Source: Macrocybe gigantea
Lineage: Eukaryota; Basidiomycota; Agaricomycetes; Agaricales; Callistosporiaceae
Assembly: GCA_011319805.1 (NCBI GenBank)
Contig: SJRY01000299.1
Coordinates: forward strand, 409,974-473,973
Length of the DNA: 64,000 nucleotides
Direction of reading: 5' to 3'
Shown here: positions 11,474 to 23,744 of the stretch, one piece after another
Position numbering within the stretch: position 1 is the stretch's first letter
Layout of the letters: each line of letters opens with the position of its first letter
Position numbers and translations under genes: made by a program
Notes under the pieces: model-generated
The model's input: only the letters and a program-made list of their open reading frames with translations
What the model was told of the DNA's origin: nothing
The model's database searches: none

Positions 11474-12931
11474 TCATGAAAGACAGAGTTGGGGCTCCGA
11501 CAGCCGAAAGTGCAGAGCTTTCAGGACCCCAGAGTAGTGCGCCAGCGCAGCAAAAACAACGCAACAGTGGAAGATCTGATGCGATGCGAACCAAAAATCG
11601 AATTTGCCAGGCGCCAGTCGTTCTGGTATTCGATTGGCGCTATCATGAGAGAAAAAAAGAAGATTCTTCGATCAGCGTTCCGTGCGCAACTCCACGGACC
11701 AACAGTAAAGAAGTGACATACTAGAGTAATGCTCCTGTGATGTACAGAACGCCGGAGAATAAGAGCCACCCAAAACCCATCTTCGTCAACAGTATACTGA
11801 ATCCGTGTGTCATGGTCAAATGTACGACGGGTACAATCGCACAGAGGCCGAGGCCAATAAACACAGCCGTTCTGGCACTTCTGTGTGTTGGCTTCGCATA
11901 TTCTGGATCCAATACGATGAAAGCAGCACCTGTTTTGTCGGAGGGCGTGAGACGGCCGTGATCATGATCTCCGTAAGCGTCCTTCGATCATAATAATATG
12001 TGACCTACCAAGCCCGGCGAGCGTGATGAACACCAGGTATAGAATTTGGAAGTGTTCCTCACAATGAAAACCGTAGTAGAGACAAGGATAGAACGATCCT
12101 ACGGTGAGGATGATGATTCCAGAATAGTCCAGCGTATGACATGCGGAAGCCACCTGAAAAAATGATGCCGTCACTGGGCCATGGACAGTAAAGAGACGCT
12201 CCGTGTGTCATCCGTACCTTCTCAGAATGGCATGTCGCAGTGTGGAACAAGGCACTCGCCGAAAGACAAAACACGGCAGATGACAAAAACACAGCGAACA
12301 CAGCCGAGTCCTTCCAGGTCGTACTCGGGTGAGGCTGCAAATACGTTTCATGGAACGTCGTAAGCAGAAATACGAACAGCACGGCGCCCCAGAGGTGCGT
12401 GTGGATATTGACTGTGAATCCAGATCGCATTGTTTTTAGAAAAAAGAAAATTCGGTTTCGTTTCAAAGTCAGCTCAATAACGACGACGATGGCGCTTGGC
12501 GGCTCAACTCGTTTCGTTATGAAAATCTGACAAGGAGAAGGAACGATCGCATATTAACGAAACAAAGAAACAATGAAGGAGACAAATGACGTTGCGGGAT
12601 GGGCAATGAACACGCACAAGCGAAGACGGAGGTTAAACAGCCTCGCCAATGGTTCTGCACGCTACGACACGCAGCATGTCCGAGTGAGCCAACGGAACCC
12701 AAAAAAAAATATACCAATATGTCTGCACGGGCCATGGCTGGCACTGTCGTGCAGACATGCGGTATCAGGTAGGGCTGCGCACCGTCGGTATCCAGATTTG
12801 ATGTACTCGTTGTCGCGCTGCCAATCTGGAATCTCCAGCCAGGTCAACGTCTTCCGTGAATGTCGCAGTGCCGCGTTGACAATGTTCGCGGGGGCTCGTT
12901 TCGGAGCACGCAATCGGGTAGGGCGGGGCAT
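11474..12931 (-). CDS. Adiponectin-receptor-type PAQR protein (Izh/hemolysin III family)
   Basis: Seven-transmembrane PAQR protein. Fungal Izh members affect zinc and sterol homeostasis, and the fold carries a zinc-dependent ceramidase-like site. Inferred exons on the minus strand: 12931-12783, 12661-12618, 12526-12509, 12411-12218, 12153-12009, 11929-11722, 11639-11474. They sum to 924 bases (307 residues) with consistent phases. Landmarks: WLEIPDWQRDNEYIKSGYRR, HNETINIHTHLWG, SALFHTATCHSEK (first zinc His), LDYSGIIILTVGSF (Asp), PEYAKPTHR, YANRIPERLAPGKFDFW, SHQIFHCCVVFAALAHYSG (HxxxH). Exon 3 is only 18 bases. All catalytic or zinc residues are present, so the gene appears intact. The ligand or product is not predictable. 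Confidence 0.92.
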
Positions 12932-13081
12932 GTTTCAGGAGAATGCGAGGCCTAGAAGTGGCTGGTGGACGATGCCCAGGATATGTTCGGCTGTCCTGAG
13001 TAAATGGTATGTCAAGCCAGGCATTTGATTTTCTGTCATTTTCAAAATAGTTACATAATATCCCCAAATCAGAAAGACAGA

Positions 13082-13172
13082 GCCCGTTTAGCTCAGTGGT
13101 AGAGCGCGCCACTCGTACGACGATCGATCCGAGACGATGGTGAGGTCAATCGTTCAATCCGGTTAATGGGCA
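13082..13172 (+). tRNA. tRNA-Thr(CGU) with 19-base intron
   Basis: The acceptor arm GCCCGTT pairs with AATGGGC. The D arm is GCTC-AGTGGTA-GAGC. The anticodon stem is CGCCA/TGGTG with loop CTCGTA plus A. The T arm is AATCG-TTCAATC-CGGTT, and the discriminator base is A. The anticodon CGT reads ACG (threonine). A 19-base intron lies one nucleotide 3' of the anticodon, the canonical nuclear position. TTATTTTT directly downstream is a pol III terminator. CCA is not encoded, as expected for a eukaryote. Confidence 0.93.
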
Positions 13173-13285
13173 TTATTTTTGCCACTTTGACACTCCCTTG
13201 TCAAACAATCCCCATGGTCCCCGAAAGAATACGAAAGATTCAATCAAATGTACAATTGTCTAAAAATACACAATACAAGTAGTCC

Positions 13286-14896
13286 TTATGAGATGAAAAC
13301 CTTTTTCAGCGCCGAAAACTCGCATGTCGCACCCGTCCGGGGACACGTCACTATCCCATCGTTCTTTGCCGCCATCTCTTCCAAGACCTGCACGGGCAAA
13401 AGCTGATAATAAATGAAAGGGGCAAATCCTCGAGTACTCAACGCACCTCTCTCGAGTACACCTGCCCGTTCGGAAAAGCCATCGGCATGTTGTCTTCGTC
13501 CATGATCTTTCCGCTGATGCGACACACGATGGTGGAATTCGCGTGGTGGCTCAGCGGCACCTCCTCCGCGAGTTTGCCCAGCCCAAGCCCCCTCGGGTCG
13601 GAGCTGGCCTCGCCGTCGCACACTGGGCAGTCGACGTTTTTCGTAGAAGGGTCGTAACACGAGGGGAGCTTCAATGATGCAAGCCCAGCGTAGAGTGCGA
13701 GGTGGAGGAGGGGCTCCGTCGGCAGCGTGTTCAGTGTGTAAATCGCGAGACGGAATGATCGTATGAGATTGTCCCAACGCGATAGGTCATATAGTCGCTA
13801 GTGGCGACGCAAAACAATCAATCCATAGAAACACTCCACACACAGGTTCAAGAATGGTCCTACCTTGTATGGGCCACAGGATGTATCCGGAAAAAATGCC
13901 AATAGGGCTGATGCTGTCTGGATTTGGTCTAGATGTGTTTCATACCATGACAGAAGATGTTTTTTGGCGTATGCAATCGCCTCGTGTGTGTTGCGGGCAC
14001 GGCATAATTCGATATATTCCTGCAAACGAAGCTCGAACTCGAGCATGCTCTGAGATTGTTGACAGCTGTCAGAAAATAGACGTTTCCGAATTCCAGAGGG
14101 CGGAAGAGGATCTCCGGACCTTGATCTTGCGTAATGCCCCCTTGTTCTCGCTACACCATGCTAAAGCTTCCGTGCACCTATGTTTCGCCAGACCATCTTC
14201 GATCCGCTGGATGTCCGTGAAAAGATCGATGTCCACCAGGGTCTGACCGGGAACAACGAGAAAAACAGCAATTCAGTCGGCTGATGCAGTGCGAAGACAC
14301 GTGTAGACCCTCGGCCGCGCACCTCTATGCCCTTCTCCTTCGCAATCGCCCTCGCCGTCTGCTCCTTCCCGTTTCGCAAAGCCCAGTCGACGAGCCACCG
14401 GTCAAGTCTCGTGTCCGCCCAGCGCGCGAATTCGGCAGAGGACGTCGACTGCAGCGTCTCGACTGTAGCGAGGTGATGCAGTCGCTCTCGTAGGACGTCC
14501 TGCGTCGGCTTTCCCGACGTGTCGTGAAGATCCGAAAGCTGTGAACCAGGATACTTCGTCAGCGTATGGTCTCTTCTTCAGAAAAGAGCACAAGGATTAC
14601 CTTTCGCTTTAGTGACTCCACTCGACCGATCATGCCATCTATGGACTTTACAATGTCATCGTAATTGGGCTCCTTGCCCGAATAGCGCTTCACAAGGTCG
14701 CTGGCGGTGTTCTGGACAGCTCCCATTTCCCGTTCGATATTCTTTTGTGATGTCCGGAACACCTTGCGGTAGTTCTCATAGGGTACCTAGTAGATTCGTT
14801 GTCCATAAATCAGTAGCGTAGTAATAACAGCGAACACACTCGAGTAAACGGCTGCTCAAAGAGCAGTATGCCATCGTGGCTGAGCTTGCTGGTCAT
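13286..14896 (-). CDS. FYV10: GID/CTLH E3 ubiquitin ligase subunit Fyv10 (MAEA-like)
   Basis: Catalytic RING-like subunit of the GID/CTLH ligase, which degrades gluconeogenic enzymes on glucose return in yeast. The ATG at 14894-14896 gives MTSKLSHDGILLFEQPFTR, spliced to VPYENYRKVFRTSQKNIE. Next come the N-terminal helical region, WALRNGKEQTARAIAKEKGI (LisH/CTLH start), TLVDIDLFTDIQRIEDGLAK and FMLEFELRLQEYIELCR (CTLH/CRA). The degenerate Gid-type RING carries VDCPVCDGEA, HHANSTIVCRISGKIMDEDN and MAFPNGQVYSREV. It ends EEMAAKNDGIVTCPRTG..KVFIS, stop at 13286-13288. About seven exons. All expected domains are present. It lies 147 bp downstream of GPI17 on the same strand; no functional link is implied. 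Confidence 0.92.
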
Positions 14897-15043
14897 TGCT
14901 GAATACGGAAATCGCAATTGACTCGGCTTCACGGAATGACGCGCCTGCCCTGTTTACTTCCGCGTCACTTGCCAAACACCCGATGCCTTCCCGAACGATT
15001 CGAAATTCCACGGCGAATAAATAATTATTACAGATTCTATCCT

Positions 15044-16865
15044 CTAGCTGGCAGTACGTACAGCACGCCCTTCGCGCCTCCAAGATCGCAGCTCTTTCAG
15101 GGCTGCGACCATCAACGGTATCATGGCACTCGCAAATAATGGGGTATAAACAGCATACGTGTGTTCCGCGGGGAAGTACAGCAGGGCGAGCATCCCTGGG
15201 TCAAAGAACGCCTGAGAAGAAAGGGTGGTTGCTTGCGCAGAGTAGCGCAAAGCATCCTGCAGCGAAGCTTTGGATGATGCATACATCTAGCAAAACGTCA
15301 TTAGGCTGAACCGATGGTCAGAAAGAAGAACAAAGCACCTTTTCAAGAGCCGACAGGGCCTCTTGTACGGCATTCTTAACCTTCATGTGGACAGGCATGT
15401 TTTTGATTTTGTCAACCAAATTGACGATGCTCTGCAACGTGTCTCGAGACCCTCGTTCATTCTCTAACAATCGGCGACGCATCAGGGCATCCAATTGCCA
15501 GTCGGTGATCGCTGTCTGGTCCTGACTCCTGATGCCTGGATGAAGCTTCGGAACACCTAGAAGAGCCAAAAGTTGGTTGGCAAAAGTCGAAAACATGGGT
15601 TCCAGGGCTTGTGTTGACAAATACGAAGGGACTTCTCCCGAGGGATCGTTGAAGATGTAGATGCCTCCCCATTGAGGCAGTAAAAACGCATTGAAGTGGG
15701 ATGGGACACCTGTCATCGACTTGAGGAACATGCCCGCCTGCGAATATGAAACGTGACATTTACCTTGTCTGTCAAGTATAACGAGCGGCTTGCGGCTTTG
15801 CGAGGGTATGAAAAGGATGAAATGCAAGACGGGGTCGTTTGATACGCTTGATGCTGAGTTGTAGCGTGTCAGTAGTGAAAGTAATGAATAATGGAGAAAG
15901 GAGTGTGTTACAAAGTGTCCATTCTGCAGAGTTCACAAAGACGGTCAAATCCTCCGGTGTGATACCATGTGAATCGTGAAGAGGTCGAGGTGAAAAGGCG
16001 AGCGGCGCATGAAACTGGACTTGGCTCTCCACGGTGAAATTGTGCAAAATGGCCAGACGTTCGAATATTGGTGTGATATGGCCTGCATGGGAGTTTGTCG
16101 TACTTGTCGTAACATTGTATGTGAGTGCGAAATGTTACTCACGGTTAATGGCATTCGACACGTCCCATCCGGCAGCAAAATTCCCAGCAGCAGCATCTTC
16201 ATTTAAAAGTGTGAACGAGAGTCGATAGCGGGGCGAGAACTGAGCTATCCGGTATCCCTCCGCAGAATCTGTGTAGGGCATTACGAGGGACGACAAAATC
16301 TGCGCGAGTTCTGGGACTACGCCGCGTCACATTAACCAACGCATAGATAGATAGACGGAAGGGCGAGAGTCTGGCCCACTTTTGGATGGAGTCAATGCAT
16401 ATTGGAGTTTCCGTCCTTGGACGACTGGCTCTTCCGTGCCGTCTACAATTTGGTAGCAAGTCCCACAATCTGGAGAGTCCAGTCAAACAACGACGCGCGT
16501 AATGTCCCAAATTGGCACATACCTTGGTCTCGGTCATCAAATACCTCGACATGAAGCCCCTGCCTTTTCTCTACAGGAATCAAAGAAGGAACAAGGTTTT
16601 GCAATGAAGACGCGATGGACGCGCTGTTTGACCGTGATCCAATCCTTATTCTTACGGGGACCGTCAACTGCCTTTGCGAGAGGGAGCCCACTGCGGATGA
16701 CGGCAAGGGCAGTCGCTCAATGCTCGTCGTGTACCACCAGAGAGGAAGGGCCAAGAAGATGACGACCCAGTACGCGAGTATTATCGACCGCCTGACACCA
16801 TCTCGTTGAAAGAAAAGCTGAGCTGGGTCTCGAAGGCCCGCATCCGCTGCGGTCTTTGAGGACAT
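15044..16865 (-). CDS. GPI17: GPI transamidase subunit PIG-S / Gpi17
   Basis: Subunit of the ER-membrane GPI transamidase, which attaches GPI anchors to proteins. I chose the ATG at 16863-16865 (MSSKTAADAGLRDPAQLFFQ); an in-frame GTG 18 bases upstream is not a likely start. It is followed by RDGVRRSIILAYWVVIFLAL and PLWWYTTSIERLPLP, the family signature and first transmembrane helix. A lumenal domain includes HGITPEDLTVFVNSAEWTL, FNAFLLPQWGGIYIFNDPSG and LHPGIRSQDQTAITDWQLDA. The C-terminus has FFDPGMLALLYFPAEHTYAV and the second membrane helix. About eight exons. Gene order and length fit the family and no defect was seen. Confidence 0.92.
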
Positions 16866-17354
16866 CGTTGGCGGGCGATGCACAGATCGTGCGAATTTGC
16901 TAACTAAACGGTAAAAAGGGGCGCATTCCTCTTTCTGCTGGCTAGACTACAGCTCAAACGCTTCTTACTTTCTTTGTTGGGTAAAGAATACTACGTCTAA
17001 CGTCCTTTCGCAATTTCTGCAGATACTGTAATCGAGGTGTCAATTGTTGAAGCAATAATTGAATGCTTTATATTGAAAATTGTTGATCCCCCTGATTTTC
17101 TTCGACATTAAAGCTGATGGTCGAAAGCACTCGTGCCATGGCACCACGATAGCTAGGGGATGTTCGAAAGGCGGTCATGCTTGTGAGAAATTCAGTCAAA
17201 GTGCCACATTTCCATTCCTGATCGGAATAGAGTAATGGCGACAGTCGGCTAAGCCAATCCCTCAGATCTGGGAGCATTTCTCGAGGTCAATTGTGCAACA
17301 TGTATGACGAACATCACAAGAGGTACGAGGGCAATATGACAGGCTCTTTTTCTA

Positions 17355-18789
17355 CTACAGGAGGAATAAGTAGGCTCTCGGGTGATAGAGAGCGAAGCAC
17401 AGCTCGAGTCCATCCATAGCCTGCCGGGCGTCGGGGTGCCGGTTAGGATCAATGTCGACCATGGACTGCAGGATCTCATCGATGGCGGGTATAGTGCTCT
17501 GAAGCGGATAAGGCTTGAACATGGCACAGGATATCTCGTACTGACCTTGAATTCCGAGAAACTGCGGGCTAACTGCCACATGTCAAGCTCAAACGGATCA
17601 TATGGCTGTCTAGAACTGACTTCCGGTGGACAAGGGCGGGCATATTCTTCGACGATCGCAATCGACCCTCCCAAGGGATATCCGGTAGTTATACACTCAG
17701 ACCGAGGGCATTCAGGAGGGAATTCTATAGCCAATTCAAAATCAGTGATGTAGACCCGAGGGCGGGAGGACGGAATCCTCATTGACAAGAGAGACTCTGG
17801 TTGCCATTGCACCAGAAAATTGTCACGGAAGGCATCCTGCAGGGCAGGTCAGAGGGTGCCATCATCAACTATGTCAGGATATACTTGCGCGGTGGGCAAT
17901 GTTGTTTTCATGTAGGAATGCGAGTGCTGAGGGAGCCACTACTGAGATAATAAAAGTCATAGAGAAGAGAATCCCACCTCCAGCATTTGAAGCAGCATAT
18001 CCATGATGTCTCCAACAGAATTCTTTGCCCACCTGCCATAATGACCCTGCCACCAACCATGGGAAAAAAGCCGAAAATGATATCCTCAAATTGGAATTCT
18101 GAATACATTGGGAGAGCGTGATTGGTTGAATAGAGGCTATTGCTGCCCGTTGCAATTTTTCGTAAGATGCCAAGGTGGCCATGGCCTTCGTTCCTCATGG
18201 CAATGACACGCACGACGAAATCATGCCCATCTGGTGTCCGGACGGCTCGGGAAAGCGGGTTCTGCTCTAGTTTCAATGGCGAAAGGAGTGCTGACACTAA
18301 CATAATACGCACTGTATACTGAAATTCACGAAGAGCGCCAACATTTCCCGTCCGATTTTTAGGCATCCTGTTGGGTAATGCATAACTATATCCACTGGAG
18401 ACGGGAAAAGCACGGTGGGGTGAACACAGGCTGATGCTAGCATAGGATGTCCAAAGCGTATCGCCAGCCCTTCGAAATATGGGTTCTAGGGCCATCCAAA
18501 TTTTTTCCTCGTCTTCATGAGTGAATCCAGGCACTCTCCAAGTTTCCAGATCAGCAGGAAGCTGTTGACTCGGGAATGTGTAGTCTAGCGTTTGACTAGG
18601 AGCTATACGCCACACCTTTCGACGAAGGTCATGCCTTGCAGAGCTCTTCCACAGAGACCACGAGATATACGCAGTTATAGCCACGGACAGGCCAGATAGC
18701 AGCACAGGTGATGGGCTTTTGAGTCCAAGGCCAGCGTCCAGCGAACCGACCGTCATTGCTGCAAATGTCCTGCGCCACTCAATGAACAT
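17355..18789 (-). CDS. Membrane-anchored protein-kinase-like protein
   Basis: The ATG at 18787-18789 starts MFIEWRRTFAAMTVG, followed by one predicted membrane helix (VLLSGLSVAITAYISWSLW). A kinase-like region follows: FVVRVIAMRNEGHGHLGIL (beta3 to alphaC), FQFEDIIFGFFPMVGG, then LAFLHENNIAHR spliced to DAFRDNFLVQW, giving an HRD-type catalytic loop with N five residues after D. YITDFELAIEFP provides a DFE in place of DFG. PYDPFELDMWQLARSF is the alphaF region, and ILQSMVDIDPNRHPDARQAM closes the C-lobe. The HRD junction needs a GC donor (intron 17837-17888). The DFE suggests altered Mg binding, so activity is uncertain. The end is uncertain too: stop at 17355 as given, or one more exon reaching about 17249. 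Basidiomycetes carry many such kinase-like proteins; function unknown. Confidence 0.7.
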
Positions 18790-19027
18790 TGTTGACGTGC
18801 GAATTTGCTGCAGAAACAAGTGCAAACTTTGGCTGTGGCGGGTCGCAAGTGCCCTCAGACGCCTTCATCTGCTGGATTCGTTCCTTCAATAGCTATATCA
18901 AGTCTGAACACTGCATCATTTGTCCAGTGTATACCTGGTATAGCCACTATCGCTGGCGTGTATCTGCAATCCGCCTTTTTGAAAAATTTCTACGGTTGGG
19001 ATTTCGGTTTCCAACTTTGTCTCTCCC
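18790..19027. promoter_or_regulatory. Divergent promoter (kinase-like / SNT1-like)
   Basis: 238 bp separate the start codons of the minus-strand kinase-like gene and the plus-strand SANT-domain gene. No TATA box or recognisable motif cluster was seen. Transcription must start in both directions from this interval. Confidence 0.4.
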
Positions 19028-22000
19028 ATGTCATCTGGCGGCTACGACTATAATGGTCCCTCGTCCTCGCACAGCGATTTTCGGCGGGCTTCAAACCCGT
19101 ATCCTATGACTTACGATGTTCGTATATTTCTTTTTTTTACCCTTCTTATCCTAAACCAACACATGGCCCATCATAATAGCGACCCTACGTACCCCCTCGC
19201 CGCAGATCTCCTTCTCCCTTCGTCGATATGCTTACGACAGCTACGTTCCTGCCCATCAAGAATCGCCCTACCACGATAACTATCCGAACGTGTATAGGCC
19301 CAATGTCTACAGACCGGACCCGCCTTCGACCTATTATAACCGTTCTCCGAGTCCTGACCGTTATGTTCCGTCACATGTTCCCGAACCGGATTTATGGGAC
19401 CGCTCTTCGTCATGGCAGCCCGCTCTGAAAGCTCAAACTTGGCCCGAGAGAAGACCAACGTCTCCTCCGTCGGCAGGTCGTGACAGGCCACGCAGAGACA
19501 GTATTCTGGCAACGAGAATGTTTGAGCCTTCGGAAGCATGGAAACAGACACATAATGATCGTTCCGCCCGAACTGATGGGTAAGTCCTGCAAGTCTCTTT
19601 TCGTGAATATTCCACAGCTCTTATGTATATGAAGGGTCAGGCCAGCCGGGGATAGATATCCAGATCATCGTAGGCGCTCCTTCTCACCTGAAAGACGAGA
19701 TCGCTCCCCACCCCTCCCGGGGGTGACCGGTATCGCCCCGCACAATCTTATCGAGATGCTTTTGCCACTCCGCGAACAGAATACGATTCGTATCGACCTA
19801 ATTGGCCTCCTAGCTCTGCGGAATCGAGGAAGGATTTCTCGCGACCCGCTGCTAGGTACGATCACTATTCTCGTCGAGTATCTGGTTCCGCGTCTATGGC
19901 TGGCTCCGTTTCTCCTCGTTCCCAACATTGGTCGCCTCCATATCGTCCAGCGCCGTTGCCAAGTCGTCGTTCCGTCAGTCGTGGACGTCGCTCGCGGTCA
20001 CGTTCCTTGTCTCGCAATCGGTCTATCTATGACTATGACACCGCCTCACGACGCTCGAGTAACCTGAATCTTGGTAAGTCCGATGGCAAGAGAGCGAGTA
20101 CGCGTTCTTCATCACGCTCGTCGATCGCTTCTACGCGTGTCTCCGAACCCGCTGCGTCCCAAGCTCGCGGAAGAATTGCTCAGCCACCCACGGAGACGAC
20201 GCATGTCCCAGTCCTTCAATCTAGTGATCTGGACCACAAGGAAGAGGTTGCTGTACTGCCGAACGTATCGTTGAAGCCTGAGGAACTCGCCCTACCACGT
20301 ACTGAAGGTATATCTGAGCTAGCGTCTACAGCTATTTTGGATACTAGAGCACCTGCCGCCTCTGATGAACTGAATGAGAACCCGATCCGACCAGCTGCAG
20401 CCTCTGAAGATATTCACATGGCATCGCCTCAGCGTCCCAAAAGTAGGCACAGTTTTGCAAGCTGCCGTTATGTATTGTTTACTTCTATTTCCATAGGCCC
20501 CGCGTCACAACCCGCTCTTTCAAGTGGTCCCCGGGATACGATCATCACCGACTTTGTGCATGGCGTACCCACTAATGGCTACGAGGCTTCGATGTCTGAC
20601 GCCGATTCTCGTGGTGGCCGTCTCCCGGTTGATCATGTGCAAGATGTTGCTGACGCTGCTGTACCACTTTTCCCCTCAACGTCTTCTGCTGTCCCGAAAT
20701 CGCCATCGCAGCCGCCATCGCCGGTCCAGGGGGCTCTTCCTTTGCCAGAACCAGATACTGAGCTGAACGAGCTTACCGAGGTCTCTGAATCCCTCATTGG
20801 CAGTGAGACCCCCGTTGTCCCGATCACTAACGATGTATCCATTTCCTCGAGTCTGCAAAACGAGGAGGTGATGTTGGACGTTGCTGAAATTCTTCCCGCT
20901 CCCACAGCAAAACCGCCATCAAGTGACGAAACTAGCTCAACTAACGAAACTCCTCAAGGTCCTTCACTCCTGCAGCCAGCCTCACCTCCAGCACCAGCTC
21001 CCGCTTTACTCCATGAGCAGGAATCTACTCCAGTTCTTGGACCTGCAGAGGCTGAGGCATCTAAAGTGATCGAAGTCTCCGAAGAGCGTCGATCACAGCT
21101 TCCGACTCCACCTTCTACCGTCGACATCTCAGGTCCTGCTAGTGCTTTACCAAGAACTCCTGAGCTTGACATCTGGCCTGAGGAGATGCCGAATTTCTCG
21201 GAGGCCAAGTCTACGAAGGAAGCGCTCCGCGTGGTCGTGATGACAAGGCTTCTCTGCGATCAACAGACCAGGGAAGAAAGAGTAAACCCCGTTTTGATGG
21301 CAAACCGTACTATAGCTGCCCTCTCCCACGAGCCTCGTCCATCTACATCGGTTGAAGAAGTCCTCAAGGAAGTGGCCGAAGGCGAGCGCTTCAAGACTAG
21401 GTTGCAAAGCTTTGATCGCATCAAGGATTCCCTGGCACAGCGGTTCAAAGAACGCCAAGCTTTCCTCGAGGCAAAGGCTAAGCGGCTCAAAGAAGAGTAT
21501 CTGGCATTACACAGACGTTGGGTCGCTCACTGCGCTCAGCTGGATGAACAGTCCAAGCCTCCTCCAGTTGATCTGGAAACGGTGCATCCGCCTGGCAGGA
21601 CGACTCGACGTTCCACCGCGAATCTCGGCGATGCTGTGCGTTCCGACCTCGAGATGGAGCAAATCATCGCAAGCTTAGGCAACGACGAAGCGACGGACCC
21701 TGCGCAGTTGTCCATGAAGAACCTGGCCCCGATACCTGATATGATATCTGTGACGCGCGGCAAGATCGATTATTTGTACGATGACACCAACCACGTCGTC
21801 GAACGCCCAAAAGAATACTATGGTCCGCAGACCGGCATCCATGACTGGACGGACCAGGAGAAAGAGATCTTCCTGGACAAGTTTGCCGCACATCCGAAGC
21901 AGTTTGGCATTATCGCCGAATTCATCCCGAACAAGACAGCAGCGCAATGCGTTGATTACTATTACCTGCACAAGAAGAAGCTGATCGACTTCCGCAAGGT

Positions 22001-23494
22001 GATATCGCAGTACGCGCCCAATAAGCGGAGGCGGAGAGGCACCGGGAAGAAGAAGAGCAATGCACTGTTGACTGATATCAGACAGCACGATGCGATGGTG
22101 CAACGCGATTCAGGAACACCCTCAACGACCAGCACGAATCGGTCTGGTCGTGGGAAGAAAGGTGCAGCATCGGCGGAAACGAAGAAACCTGCATCTACTA
22201 GTAGTGCACGGAAGAACGGTGTTCAGTTCGGGGAGACCCCTACGTCAACACCCACTCCAGAACCGGAGGCACGACAACGGCGACGGAGAACGACTGCCAA
22301 CACTGCCAGCCGCACGGCTTCAAACAACACAGAAGACATTGAGGAAGATGCTACGGTGTGTTGAACACAATCCCTTGGTGTCTTTATGTTTCTTGACGAT
22401 TCGACCTTCAGGAGCCCGAGCCACCGGCTAAACGTGCTCGACGGACGCGCAGAATCAAATCAGTGGCCATCGTCACGGAAGAACTGGAGACGACGACTTC
22501 TTCGGAAAATAAGCCTAGTGAGCAATCTACCGAGCCTAGTTCGCGCCGTAGGTCGCAAAACAACGTGCAGTGGTCAGACGAAGACAAGGGTAAGAATCGT
22601 TTTGTTAGGTAACCAAAAGGCGCTAACTGAATCTTTTAGAATTATTCCTGAGGCTTCTTGCTCAGCATGGTGATGACTTTAAACGCATCGCGGCCGCTAT
22701 GCCAAATAAGGTGATCTCTTGACCATTTCTTTGGGCCCGCGTCTCTGAAAACCTGTTTGAATAGACTATGGTCCAAGTCAGTAATTACTACAAGGCGCAC
22801 GTGGACGAACTAGGCCTTGAAAAGATTGTTTCCAGCGCTCCTAAGCGTTCTCCGACGCCTGAAACCTCGGAAGCTTGGAAGGAGCTGCCCTTTCCTGGGA
22901 CCGGCGTCATGTCTCCTCTCGTGAGCGAGCCACTAGTTTTGTCCAGGCCTTCAATCCCGTCTAGTTCCACATCCCGAGAGATGCAGCCGACAGAACTGAT
23001 TATATCGCCTTCGCATCTGGTTCGGTATTCTACGAGAGCGCCTTATCCGTGGCCTGTAGCCCACTACCGAGCACAATCATCGCAAACAGGTATTGTATCA
23101 GGCTTTATTTCGCATGGACGATTTCATCAACCTGTGTCTAGATGCCTACGATCATCCTTCTCGGAGCCAAGGTAACATCCAACCTGCGCCGATGACGAAC
23201 GTCCGTCCGCCCAGTGGGAACTTCCCGCTGAACCGCCATTCCTCTTTGTCGCCTACGATGGCGCAAAAACCGACGAATCCGTACCCTCGATCTACATCTC
23301 CAAAGATGTTCTACGAACGCTACGATCCGTTTACATTTTACAACCCGCCCCGACCTACTGGGTTTGTTGCAGCTGAATCAGTGTCTTCGGCGCCAGCCCG
23401 ACCAGTCGTTACGGGAAGGCTAAACGAAAATCCATACCCGGTTTTACCAGGGCCATCTCCCTCGTCATCTTATCCTTATCCTCTTGAATCATGA
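19028..23494 (+). CDS. SNT1: SNT1/NCoR-like SANT-domain transcriptional co-repressor
   Basis: Large nuclear protein resembling Snt1 of the Set3 histone-deacetylase complex and animal NCoR/SMRT. The ATG at 19028 gives MSSGGYDYNGPSSSHSDF. A long Arg/Ser/Tyr-rich disordered part follows, then a Glu/Lys coiled coil (about 21350-21520). SANT1 reads DWTDQEKEIFLDKFAAHPKQ..CVDYYYLHKKK. A basic linker leads to SANT2, NVQWSDEDK spliced to ELFLRLLAQHGDDFKRIAAA and then VSNYYKAHVDELGL. The Pro/Ser-rich tail stops at 23492-23494. An in-frame 54 bp intron lies near 20441-20494. Around 19719-19723 the reading frame shifts at a GGGGG run with no usable intron, so either a base is missing or the gene is broken there. 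Both SANT domains are intact. Confidence 0.8.
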
Positions 23495-23744
23495 TAATCA
23501 TTATGCACTTTTAGCACCCCATTCACTTTTGCTCTGCTTAAGAGCTGCCTGTCTGTATCAGCTATACTAGAACCAAGCAATCAATACCGACTCATTCCAG
23601 CCAATGTAGCCGTAAAACTCGCTATGATATGGTGTGCAGTAGAATGATCGATACGTGTTGCTTTCTGATCCTGAATAATGTTACTTGCATTTCTGTTAAT
23701 GACAAGTGTCCTCCATACGTCGGAAATGCAGCCAAGTGCCCTCC

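Noticed and set aside
16866..16883. N-terminal extension of GPI17 starting at an in-frame GTG
   Set aside because: Nuclear genes rarely start at GTG, and the ATG at 16863-16865 gives the usual family N-terminus.
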